The notes under the pieces were generated by a model, which was not told the origin of the DNA, did not search any database, and saw nothing but the letters and a program-made list of their open reading frames with translations. A stretch of 64,000 nucleotides of DNA, from the NCBI RefSeq assembly GCF_030209435.1, contig NZ_JARVRX010000010.1, forward strand, positions 62,001-126,000, given 5' to 3'. This document shows, piece by piece, positions 44,528-52,603 of this stretch. Each line of letters opens with the position of its first letter. Within the stretch, counting starts at the first letter, position 1. Made by a program: the position numbers and the translations under genes. The stretch is from Mycolicibacterium sp. lyk4-40-TYG-92 (GTDB lineage: Bacteria > Actinomycetota > Actinomycetes > Mycobacteriales > Mycobacteriaceae).

Positions 44528-45676
44528 GTGCATTCGACGCGCAAGTACGACGGAGTGGACGGGCCCAAGGTGGCCATCGCCCACGACTATCTGACCCAGT
44601 TCGGCGGCGCGGAAAAAGTTGTCCTGTCGATGACGAAGGCGTTCCCGGACGCCCCGCTCTACACGATGCTCTACGACCCCGAACTGACCTACCCGGAGTT
44701 TGCTGACCTGGACATCCGGGTGTCGGCGCTCAACAAGGTGGGTCTGGCCCGCAAGTACCACCGGGCGGCGCTGCCGATCTATCCGCGCGTCGCCGAGTCC
44801 ATGTACGTCGATGCCGACGTCGTGCTGGCGAGCTGCAGCGGCTGGTCGCACGGCTTCCGCACCAACGGCAAGAAGCTCATCTACTGCTACAACCCGGCGC
44901 GCTGGCTGTACCAGACCGAGGCCTACCTCGGGGACCACGCGAACCCGATCAAGCGCCTGGGCCTCAAGCTCACCAAGAAGCGCCTGCTGGACTGGGACCG
45001 CCGCCAGGCGCTCGCGGCCGACAAATACCTCGCGATCTCGACCATGATCAGCGGGTACGTCAAGAAGGCCTATGACATCGACGCCGAGGTGATGTTCGCT
45101 CCGGTGGCGATGTCGCGGTCGTACGCCGTCGAACCCGTCGAGGAACTCGAGGACAAGGTCGATCTGGGCGATCCGGACGGCAGCTTCTACCTCGTCGTGT
45201 GCCGGCTGCTGCCGTACAAGAACGTCGACGTCATCGTGCGGGCGTTCGCGGGTAGCGACCGGCAGCTCGTGGTGGTCGGCAACGGGCCGGAAGCCGAGCG
45301 GCTGCGGTCGATGAAGACCGACAACGTGACCATGCTGCACAACCTCACCGACGGGCAGATGGCCTGGCTCTACAAGAACTGCCGGGCGCTGATGTCGTCG
45401 AGTTTCGAGGACTACGGCCTCACCCCGATCGAGGCGGGCGTGTGGGGCCGGCCGAGCGTCGCGCTGCGGTTCGGCGGCTTCCTCGACACCATCGACGAGG
45501 GCACCACCGGCCTGTATTTCGATGAACCGCAACCGGATTCGGTGCGCGAGGCGCTGGACCGATTCGAGTCGGCGACGTGGGATCAGGAGAAGATCAAGCA
45601 CCACGTCTCCCAGTTCACCGAGGACGCGTTCAGCGCTCGACTGCATGAAGCGGTCGACAAGCTGGCCGGGTGCTGA
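44528..45676 (+). CDS. GT4-family glycosyltransferase
   Basis: A 382-residue GT-B fold enzyme of family GT4. The N-terminus has VAIAHDYLTQFGGAEKVVLSM, and the C-terminal donor domain has FYLVVCRLLPYKNVDVIVRAF, VVVGNGPEAERLR, LTDGQMAWLYKNCRALMSSS and FEDYGLTPIEAGVWGRPSVA, the E-x7-E-like nucleotide-sugar site. It probably adds a hexose to the growing lipid-linked repeat unit on the cytosolic face. It is the first gene of the plus-strand run. The GTG lies 10 bases after AAGGGG. The stop overlaps the start of the next glycosyltransferase. Confidence 0.88.
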   Translation: MHSTRKYDGVDGPKVAIAHDYLTQFGGAEKVVLSMTKAFPDAPLYTMLYDPELTYPEFADLDIRVSALNKVGLARKYHRAALPIYPRVAESMYVDADVVLASCSGWSHGFRTNGKKLIYCYNPARWLYQTEAYLGDHANPIKRLGLKLTKKRLLDWDRRQALAADKYLAISTMISGYVKKAYDIDAEVMFAPVAMSRSYAVEPVEELEDKVDLGDPDGSFYLVVCRLLPYKNVDVIVRAFAGSDRQLVVVGNGPEAERLRSMKTDNVTMLHNLTDGQMAWLYKNCRALMSSSFEDYGLTPIEAGVWGRPSVALRFGGFLDTIDEGTTGLYFDEPQPDSVREALDRFESATWDQEKIKHHVSQFTEDAFSARLHEAVDKLAGC

Positions 45677-46821
45677 TGGCGCCAGACGCGACTCCGGTCG
45701 CCACGCTGAAGGACTACCGCCTGGTGTACGTCGGGCCGGCCGACCACGAGACGGCGGTCGGCGACTACGCCGAGAACCTGACGCGTGCGCTGCGGCCACA
45801 CGTCGGCGAACTGGTCGAGCACCGCACGCTGGGACCGGGCTCGGACAGCGCGCGGGAAATCCTGGGGCACCGCCGCGCGGTGGCGAAACTGGTTGCCGGC
45901 GGTGAGCCGGGCCGGGTGCTGGTGCACGCCGAACTGGCGGCCGGTGCGGTGTCGGCGTTCTGGTCCATCGCGGGGTTGCGCGGGGTTCCGGTGACGGCGA
46001 CGGTGCACGATCCGCCGCAAGGCATCTGGTGGCCTGGGCGCACGAAGTTCGTGGCCCGGCACAAGCTGGTGATGCACGGGCTGCACTACCCGCTGCGTCC
46101 GGTGTCGCGGATGCTGGAAGGCATGGTCAACGGGGACCGGACGCTATTCGCGCTGAGCCAGATCGGTGCCCAGTCGATTCGCGACGTGTATCCGAACACC
46201 GACGTGGCCTACGCCCCTTACCTCGTCTGCGAGCGGCCCAAGGTCCGCCCGGTGATCGAGCGTCCCAAGGCAGTGGGTTTCTTCGGACACGTCTACCGGG
46301 GCAAGGGTTTCGAGCAGATCGCCCGCATCCGCCGCGAGTTGCCCGACGACATCGTGATCCGGGTGGCGGGCCGCGGGACCGAGGCGCTGCCCGGTGGCCC
46401 CGGTGTGGAGATCGTGGGTGCGGTCGACGGCGCCGCCGAGGATGAGTTCTTCGATTCGGTACGCGCCGTGGTGATTCCGTACGGCAAGCGCCATTTCTAC
46501 GCCGAGACCTACCCCGCGTCGTCGGTCGCGGCACACGCCATGGCCTACCGCACCCCGGTGGTGTGCACCGACTACGGCTCGCTGGCCGAGTTCGGCACCG
46601 AGACCGGCGCGGTCGTGGTGCCCATGGACTCCGACGATCCGAAGGCGCTGCCGGCCGGGTTCTCGGCGGCCATCGAGGCCCTGCTCAATGACGAAACCAG
46701 GCTCAAGGAACTGGAGGCGAACGCCGAGCGGACCCGCCAGGAGCGGTCGCCGGAGAACGTCGCCGCCGCCTATGCCGCAAAGTGGTCGGAGATGCTGACG
46801 CGCCAGGGCCGGCTGCACTGA
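45676..46821 (+). CDS. Glycosyltransferase, duplicated in this locus
   Basis: A 381-residue GT4-like enzyme. It has YRLVYVGPADHETAVGDYAE at the N-terminus, VLVHAELAAGAVSAFWSI, KAVGFFGHVYRGKGFEQIAR, IVIRVAGRGTEAL and AVVIPYGKRHFYAETYPASS. The gene at 47553 is a clear paralogue. The ATG at 45676 shares bases with the previous stop (TGATG); GTG 45670 is an alternative. The substrate is unknown. The internal 99 bases at 45921-46019 are identical to the paralogue. Confidence 0.87.
   Translation: MAPDATPVATLKDYRLVYVGPADHETAVGDYAENLTRALRPHVGELVEHRTLGPGSDSAREILGHRRAVAKLVAGGEPGRVLVHAELAAGAVSAFWSIAGLRGVPVTATVHDPPQGIWWPGRTKFVARHKLVMHGLHYPLRPVSRMLEGMVNGDRTLFALSQIGAQSIRDVYPNTDVAYAPYLVCERPKVRPVIERPKAVGFFGHVYRGKGFEQIARIRRELPDDIVIRVAGRGTEALPGGPGVEIVGAVDGAAEDEFFDSVRAVVIPYGKRHFYAETYPASSVAAHAMAYRTPVVCTDYGSLAEFGTETGAVVVPMDSDDPKALPAGFSAAIEALLNDETRLKELEANAERTRQERSPENVAAAYAAKWSEMLTRQGRLH
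45921..46019 (+). repeat. 99-base identical tract, copy 1
   Basis: This tract is identical base-for-base to 47780-47878 in the paralogous glycosyltransferase gene. The flanks on both sides diverge more, including at synonymous positions. It encodes the VHAELAAGAVSAFWSI...TATVHDPP region. Gene conversion between the copies is the likely cause. Confidence 0.85.
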
Positions 46822-46875
46822 CGAGGCCGAAACACTGTGGTTAACTCGGAATCCGGGACGACGGGAGCGAAGAAC

Positions 46876-47553
46876 GTGATTGGCGAGCCGGCAACGGCAG
46901 ACCCGGCAGATGTGGCACGCAAGAAAGCGGCCGCGCCGACATTGAAATTGCCGCCGGAGCCCGAGTGGGAGCTCGGTGAGGACGGCCGTGTCACCTACTA
47001 CAAGATGCAGAAGATGAGCGTTCGCCGTAAGGCGCGCAACCGAATCGGCGAACTGCTGTTCAACATGTTCATCACGCACATCCCGTCGCACACCATCCGC
47101 CAGGGGTTCCTGCGGCTGTTCGGCGCCACCATCGGTGAGTGGTCGACCATCATGCGCGGCACCACGATCCTGGACATCGAATTCCTGACCATCGGCAACG
47201 GCACCACCATCGGATTCCGCTGCCTGCTCGACGCGCGGGCCGGCCTGTGGATCGGCGACAACGTGACGATCGCGAGCGATGTCCACCTGCTCGGCGGCGG
47301 GCACGACATCAACCACCCGGATTTCCTGCCGATCCCGATCCCGACGGTGATCGAGGACTACGTCTGGATCGCGAGCCGGGCCATGGTGCTGCCCGCCCTG
47401 ATCGGCCGCGGCGCCGTCGTCGCCGCGCAGGCGCTCGTGGTCAAGGATGTGGCCCCGCTCGACGTGGTCGGCGGCAACCCCGCAAAAGTGTTCGCCAAAC
47501 GTAATCCGGATGCATTGGGCTACAGCGCAAAGTACCGGCCACTGTTCTGCTGA
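46876..47553 (+). CDS. Left-handed beta-helix O-acyltransferase
   Basis: A ~225-residue hexapeptide-repeat acetyltransferase, paralogue of the gene at 27879. It has LFGATIGEWSTIMRG, IGNGTTIGFRCLLDARAGL, IGDNVTIASDVHLLGGGHDINHPDF, YVWIASRAMVLP and the C-terminal NPAKVFAKRNPDALGYSAKY. The His in GGHDINH is the likely base. It probably acetylates a sugar of the repeat unit. GTG 46876 was chosen because GGGAGC precedes it and it aligns with the start of the paralogue; GTG 46837 would add 13 residues. Its stop overlaps the next glycosyltransferase (TGATG). Confidence 0.87.
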   Translation: MIGEPATADPADVARKKAAAPTLKLPPEPEWELGEDGRVTYYKMQKMSVRRKARNRIGELLFNMFITHIPSHTIRQGFLRLFGATIGEWSTIMRGTTILDIEFLTIGNGTTIGFRCLLDARAGLWIGDNVTIASDVHLLGGGHDINHPDFLPIPIPTVIEDYVWIASRAMVLPALIGRGAVVAAQALVVKDVAPLDVVGGNPAKVFAKRNPDALGYSAKYRPLFC

Positions 47554-48680
47554 TGCCGGTCGATCTACGCGAGTACCGGCTGGTCTACATCGGTCCGGCC
47601 GAAGGCCAGACCGCGGTGGGCGACTACGCCGAGAACTTCGTCAACGCCGTCCGGCCCCTGTTCGGTGAGGTCGTGCAACGTCGCACCCTGGGCCCGGGCG
47701 CCGAGACGGTGGCACAGGTGCGGGGGCACCGGCGCGCGGTGGCGGACCTGGTTGCCGGTGGTGAGCCGGGCCGGGTGTTGGTGCACGCCGAACTGGCGGC
47801 CGGTGCGGTGTCGGCGTTCTGGTCCATCGCGGGGTTGCGCGGGGTTCCGGTGACGGCGACGGTGCACGATCCGCCGCAGGGCATCTGGTGGCCGGCGCGA
47901 ACCCGGTTCGTGGCGCAGCACCGGCTCGTCATGCACGGGCTGCACTACCCGCTGCGGCCGCTGTCGCGACGCATCGAGGGTGTCGTCAACGGGGACCGGA
48001 CCATGGTCGCGCTGAGTCAGATCGGCGCGGACTCCATCAAGGCCGTCTACCCCCACAGCACCGTCGCCGCCGTGCCGCACATCGTCTCCGAGCGGCCGCG
48101 GCTGCGCCCGCTCACCGAGCGGCCCAAGGCGGTGGGCTTCTTCGGACATGTGTACCGCGGCAAGGGATTCGAGCAGATCTCCCGCATCCGCCGGGAACTG
48201 CCCGAGGACATCGTGATCCGGGTCGCGGGCCGGGGAACCGAGGCGTTGACGGGCGGCCCGGGGGTCGAGATCGTCGGCCCGGTCGACGGTCCGGCCGAGG
48301 ATGCGTTCTTCGATTCGGTGCGCGCCGTGGTGATTCCGTACGGCAAGCGGCACTTCTACGCCGAGACCTACCCCGCGTCCGGCTCCGTCGCCCACGCGAT
48401 GGCGTACCGCACGCCCGTGGTCTGCACCGACTACGGCGCGCTGGCCGAACTGGACGAGCGCGCCGGTGCCCTCGTCGTCCGCATCGGCGACCAGGACGCC
48501 GAACAGGTCGCGTCGTCGCTGGCCAAGGCCATCGTGGCTCTCGTCGACGACGATCAGCGGCTGGCCGAGTTCGGCCGGCACGTCGAGGCCTACCGCGAGG
48601 CCTGCTCCGGGCCGCGGACGGCCGAGGCGTTCGGCCGCGTGTGGACCGACATGTTGACCCGAGCATCTGTGAGCGTGTGA
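47553..48680 (+). CDS. Glycosyltransferase, paralogue of the gene at 45676
   Basis: A 375-residue GT4-like protein, similar along its whole length to the gene at 45676: YRLVYIGPAEGQTAVGDYAE, KAVGFFGHVYRGKGFEQISR, IVIRVAGRGTEAL, AVVIPYGKRHFYAETYPASG. The C-termini and acceptor-side segments differ, so the two may add different linkages of one repeat unit. The acyltransferase gene lies between the two copies, suggesting a duplication that enclosed or was split by it. ATG 47553 overlaps the acyltransferase stop. Confidence 0.87.
   Translation: MPVDLREYRLVYIGPAEGQTAVGDYAENFVNAVRPLFGEVVQRRTLGPGAETVAQVRGHRRAVADLVAGGEPGRVLVHAELAAGAVSAFWSIAGLRGVPVTATVHDPPQGIWWPARTRFVAQHRLVMHGLHYPLRPLSRRIEGVVNGDRTMVALSQIGADSIKAVYPHSTVAAVPHIVSERPRLRPLTERPKAVGFFGHVYRGKGFEQISRIRRELPEDIVIRVAGRGTEALTGGPGVEIVGPVDGPAEDAFFDSVRAVVIPYGKRHFYAETYPASGSVAHAMAYRTPVVCTDYGALAELDERAGALVVRIGDQDAEQVASSLAKAIVALVDDDQRLAEFGRHVEAYREACSGPRTAEAFGRVWTDMLTRASVSV
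47780..47878 (+). repeat. 99-base identical tract, copy 2
   Basis: Identical to 45921-46019. The next base differs on both sides, and mismatches then become frequent. The distance between the copies is about 1.86 kb, in direct orientation, so recombination between them would delete the acyltransferase gene and fuse the two glycosyltransferases. Confidence 0.85.
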
Positions 48681-48711
48681 CCTGACTGCCCCCGAAGCGC
48701 CCACCCGCAAT

Positions 48712-49875
48712 GTGGCGAAGACGCTCATCTCCCTGATCTGGATCTACGGCGGTCGCGGGGTGGGCCTGCTGTGGACGCTGATCCTGGTCCAGCGACTCGG
48801 CGTATCCGAATACGGTTTGTACGCCATGGCGACCGTGCTCAACGGCATCGTCGGCAATACCCTCGACAACGCCTTCGCGGTCCGGGCCATCCGGGAATCC
48901 GAGGAGCACTTCCTGCGCGAGCGCACCATGCGCTACCTCGTCGCGCTGGGCCTCGTCACTGCCGGAGCGGCCACGTTCAACATCACCTACGTCATCGGCT
49001 TCGGCCTGATGGTGGCCGGCGGCGAGATCGCCCTCAATGTAGTGAAGAGCCAGTCCGCGCGAGATGGCCACCCGGACAAGGTGTATCGACTCGACACCGC
49101 GCGTCAGTTCTCCAGCGCCGGCATCGGCGCGGTGTACCTGTACACGTCGGCGCACCCGACGCTCACCCACGCGTCGCTGTTGTACTGCACGCCGTACGTG
49201 CTGATCCTGCTCGTCGGGGCCAAGCTGGCCATCGGCCACCGGCCGTCACCGCCCGGCCCGCCCCGGTTGATCGCGGCGCTTACCGGCGAAATGCTCGGCA
49301 CCACCTTGTATCTGGGCGGTGACGTGCTGCTGCTCGGCACCCTCGTGGACACCAGGGCCGCGGGCTACTACCAGCTTGCCTGGGTGGTCGCCGCTGCCGT
49401 GGCGGCCGCCGGTCAGTCCTTCGGCATGACCTACCACGAGCCGCTGCGCGAGAGCGGTGGCGACCTGTCGGCCGCCCCGCCGCTGCGCAACATCCTGCGG
49501 ATGGCGGCGCTCGGCGGCTCGCTGCTGCTGATCATCGGCGCCTGCCTGTTCGCCTTCGGGGCGCCCGCCCAGCTGGCCACGACCATGATCATCATGGGCG
49601 GCTTCGCCGCGCTGCGCATCTGCATCTTCGTGTTGCAGGTGATCCTCTACACCCAGCGCCGCGACTTCTTCCGGCTCACCATCGCCGTCGGCCTGGTGCC
49701 GGTGAAACTCGGCATGGTCGCGGCGTTCGCAACGCTGACGCCGCTCGGCGCGGTGGGTGCGGCCATCGCGGCCACCGTCGCCGACGCGGTCATGCTTGCC
49801 GGGTTCACGTGGGCGGTCTACCGGCCGCGCGAGGTGGCCCCGGCGGAGTCATCCGAACAGACCCAGGAATCATGA
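48712..49875 (+). CDS. Wzx-like polysaccharide flippase (MATE/MOP superfamily)
   Basis: A 387-residue integral membrane protein with some 10-12 hydrophobic segments. The start region LISLIWIYGGRGVGLLWTLIL and the VSEYGLYAMATVLNGIVGN segment fit the polysaccharide-transporter (Wzx/RfbX) family. A later part has AATVADAVMLAGFTWAVY. It would flip the lipid-linked repeat unit across the membrane. GTG 48712 is used; a CTG at 48682 is possible and would add about 10 residues. The stop overlaps the next glycosyltransferase by 4 bases. It is shorter than many Wzx proteins (~420-480). Confidence 0.75.
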   Translation: MAKTLISLIWIYGGRGVGLLWTLILVQRLGVSEYGLYAMATVLNGIVGNTLDNAFAVRAIRESEEHFLRERTMRYLVALGLVTAGAATFNITYVIGFGLMVAGGEIALNVVKSQSARDGHPDKVYRLDTARQFSSAGIGAVYLYTSAHPTLTHASLLYCTPYVLILLVGAKLAIGHRPSPPGPPRLIAALTGEMLGTTLYLGGDVLLLGTLVDTRAAGYYQLAWVVAAAVAAAGQSFGMTYHEPLRESGGDLSAAPPLRNILRMAALGGSLLLIIGACLFAFGAPAQLATTMIIMGGFAALRICIFVLQVILYTQRRDFFRLTIAVGLVPVKLGMVAAFATLTPLGAVGAAIAATVADAVMLAGFTWAVYRPREVAPAESSEQTQES

Positions 49876-51020
49876 CCACACCGAAGACCGCGTTCATCCT
49901 GTCGAAAGACCCGGTGCTCGAACACACCGGTGACGTCGCGCTGGCCCGGATGCTCATGCAACTGGCCGCCGACTCATCCGAGGTGTCGGCCATCGCGCTG
50001 TCGCCCGAACCGGGCACCGTCACCGCCGATCTGATTCCCGGCGGCCTGCCGCTGGAGCGGGTCCACAAGCCGGCCGTGCGCCCGCACCGGCTGCTCATCG
50101 ACTCCCTGCGGCGCCGGCGCAGCCTGGTGCACGTGCGGTTCGACACCGACGAACTGGTCCGCGCCATCGACCGCAGCGACGCCGACGTCTTCGTCGCCGA
50201 ACACAGCTACATGGCCGAATCCTTCTTCCGCAGCAAGCATTTCGGGAAGAAGCGACTCGTCGTCAACACGAACGTGAGCGAGTCGCTGGTCTGGCGGGCG
50301 TCGCGCGGCGCGCTCGGGCGCATCGAGGAACCGCGGCTGATCCGCGACGAACTGCGCGTCGCACGCGCGGCGGACGCCGTCAGCACCTACGACGCGGAGG
50401 AAGCCGAGTACTACCGTGACAACGGCGTCCGCGACGCCCGGTTCATGGACATCACGATGCCGCCCGGCACGCAGGTCGACGTCGCGTCATCCCCGCCGCG
50501 GCTGGTGTTCATGGGTACCCGCGACTGGCCGCCCAACCAGGAGGGGTTCCTGCGGGCCCTCGAACTGTGGCCGCGGATTTCGGCCGGGATCGCCGGCGCC
50601 GAACTCTGCATCATCGGCGCCAAGAAACCCGGAGCGGCCGATCCGGCGTATCCCGACGGGGTCCGCGATCTCGGGTTCGTCGACGACCTCGGAGCGTTCC
50701 TCGGCACCTGCCGCGCCCTGATCGCGCCGATCCGCACCGGCGGGGGAGTCCGGGTCAAGCTGCTCGACACCATCCGGATCGGGCTGCCGGCGGTCGCCAC
50801 CGCCGCGGCCATCGGATCGCTCGGGCCGATCTTCGGCCTGCGCCCGCTGGACGACGACGCGGCGTTCATCGCCGAGTGCCGACGGCTGCTCACCGAGGTG
50901 CCGGCCGCGGTCGACCTGGGAAACCAGCTGTACGAGATCAACCGGCAGCGGTGGCAGGACAGATTGCCGCACCAGGCGGTGGCCGACCTGCTACGCGGCA
51001 CCACCCAACGTCACGTGTAG
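49872..51020 (+). CDS. GT4-family glycosyltransferase
   Basis: A 382-residue glycosyltransferase. After a Rossmann-like N-terminal half (TAFILSKDPVLEHTGDVALA, DADVFVAEHSYMAESFF) comes the donor domain LVFMGTRDWPPNQEGFLRAL, ELCIIGAKKPG, VRDLGFVDDLGAFLGTCRAL and APIRTGGGVRVKLLDTI, the typical C-terminal donor site of this GT4 group. It probably adds the last sugar of the repeat or a side branch. ATG 49872 overlaps the flippase stop (ATGA). Its end overlaps the convergent glycoside hydrolase gene by 10 bases. Confidence 0.87.
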   Translation: MTTPKTAFILSKDPVLEHTGDVALARMLMQLAADSSEVSAIALSPEPGTVTADLIPGGLPLERVHKPAVRPHRLLIDSLRRRRSLVHVRFDTDELVRAIDRSDADVFVAEHSYMAESFFRSKHFGKKRLVVNTNVSESLVWRASRGALGRIEEPRLIRDELRVARAADAVSTYDAEEAEYYRDNGVRDARFMDITMPPGTQVDVASSPPRLVFMGTRDWPPNQEGFLRALELWPRISAGIAGAELCIIGAKKPGAADPAYPDGVRDLGFVDDLGAFLGTCRALIAPIRTGGGVRVKLLDTIRIGLPAVATAAAIGSLGPIFGLRPLDDDAAFIAECRRLLTEVPAAVDLGNQLYEINRQRWQDRLPHQAVADLLRGTTQRHV

Positions 51021-52555
51021 TAGACCTTCACGCCGACCCACGGTGCCCAGACCATGTAACCGTGCTGGAAGTCGACGCGGTTGGAGCCGTTGACGTAGCG
51101 CTCGTCGCTCGTGGCCAACCCCAGTTGCGGTTTCCAGGCCTGGGCGAAAGCGCTCGAGGCCCAATGGGCGCCGGTCTCGGGTGACCACCACACGCGGAAC
51201 ACCTGACCGCCGGTGAAGTCCTGGTAGCCGTTGGCGAACAGGCTCGCGGGCACTGAATTCTTCTGCATCGCGACGTCCGCCACCGGGCGCGGCGACGACA
51301 CATAGCCGCTCGGCATCTCGTAGATGGTGTTGATCGTGCGGACCTGCGCCCACACCGTCTTGGTGGCTTTGAACACCGGGCTCAGGACCGAGCCGTGCGC
51401 CGGGTCGGTGATCTGCGAAAAGCGCAGGAACTCCGGCGATTTCGGGACGCCGGCGGCGATGGTCGCCGCCAGTTCGGCGGCCGCGGGCTTCGGTGTCCAG
51501 TCGCTTCGGTAGAGCCCCACCGTGGCGTCCGCCTGGTTGCTGCCGGTCTTGCGGTCACGCGTGGTGTAGACCATCAGCGGGCCGGTGTACGGCATCTCCT
51601 GCCACTTGGTGTAGATGTCCTTGAGGTACGCGGCCTGCGTGGTCTCGTTGACCACCGAGGTGGGCTCGCCGTATTCGGTGGCCCAGATCCGCTTGCCCTC
51701 GTCGCCGTTGTCGATCATCACCTGGCGCATCTGAACCAGCTGCAGGACAGGCGAATTCGCGATCAGCATGCCGTCGGAGAACTTCAGGTTGTAGTTGTAC
51801 GGGTGGAACGACAGCGCGTCGAAGTTCCCCTTGGCGCCGGCGGCGTACATCCCGGCGATGAAGCGCACCGGGTTGATCGACCACGAGCCGAAGTCCACCA
51901 CGGCGCCGACGACGCCGCCGATCACCGTCGCGTCCGGGTCGACGGCCTTGATGCGCGGATAGGCCGACTTCAGCAGATCGGTGTAGCCCGCGGGATCCGG
52001 TGCGGGACTGTAGAAGAACACCGCGTTCGGCTCGTTCCAGATCTCGTACGCGGAGATTTTTCCCTTGTAGCGGGTGGCCACCTTCGTCATGAAATTCCCG
52101 TAGGCGTCGGGGTCCGACGGCCGGCTGCTCAGCGGCAGGCCGCCCTGCGACATGGCCCAGGGCGGGGTGGCGTTGACGAATGCGATGATCGACATGTTCA
52201 TGGCGGCAGCGGCGTTCACCGTCTTGTCGACCAGACTCCAGTCGAGTTGGCCCAGGATCGGCTCGACCCCGGCCCACGGAATCATCAACCTGATGGTGTT
52301 CACCCGGTTGTTGGCCATCAGGGCCAGGGTCCGGTTCACGTCGTCCTGCGACAGGCCGTAGATGTCGGAGTCGGCGAAGCCGATGGTGGTCGGCAGGCTG
52401 ACGACGTTGGCCCGCTCGGCCACGGCGACCCGCTCAGGGGCGTCGCCCGGGATGCCGGTCAGGGCGATGAGGGCGCAGACCATGCTGCCGGCGATCGCCG
52501 ATGCCACGCTCGAGAAGCGGCGGGCGGATCGTCGGGGGCGCTTCCCGGGCATCAT
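51011..52555 (-). CDS. Exported glycoside hydrolase (clan GH-A type) with LGFP-like tail
   Basis: A 514-residue protein with an N-terminal signal sequence or anchor (residues ~14-36). The TIM-barrel domain has the acid/base Glu175 in YEIWNEPN and the nucleophile Glu294 in WATEYGEP, as in clan A families such as GH5, GH39 and GH1. The C-terminal ~100 residues (FRVWWSPETGAHWASSAF, GYMVWAPWVGVK) resemble LGFP-type cell-wall repeats, which may tether it to the envelope. It likely trims or cuts the exported polysaccharide. It lies on the opposite strand downstream of the Wzy-like gene, probably co-transcribed with it. ATG 52555 or 52552 is the start. Confidence 0.83.
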   Translation of the reverse strand: MMPGKRPRRSARRFSSVASAIAGSMVCALIALTGIPGDAPERVAVAERANVVSLPTTIGFADSDIYGLSQDDVNRTLALMANNRVNTIRLMIPWAGVEPILGQLDWSLVDKTVNAAAAMNMSIIAFVNATPPWAMSQGGLPLSSRPSDPDAYGNFMTKVATRYKGKISAYEIWNEPNAVFFYSPAPDPAGYTDLLKSAYPRIKAVDPDATVIGGVVGAVVDFGSWSINPVRFIAGMYAAGAKGNFDALSFHPYNYNLKFSDGMLIANSPVLQLVQMRQVMIDNGDEGKRIWATEYGEPTSVVNETTQAAYLKDIYTKWQEMPYTGPLMVYTTRDRKTGSNQADATVGLYRSDWTPKPAAAELAATIAAGVPKSPEFLRFSQITDPAHGSVLSPVFKATKTVWAQVRTINTIYEMPSGYVSSPRPVADVAMQKNSVPASLFANGYQDFTGGQVFRVWWSPETGAHWASSAFAQAWKPQLGLATSDERYVNGSNRVDFQHGYMVWAPWVGVKVYYT

Positions 52556-52603
52556 GCAACCGCCCTTCACCTATGAAGTGCGCTGCGAGGCGCAAACGCG
52601 CAC

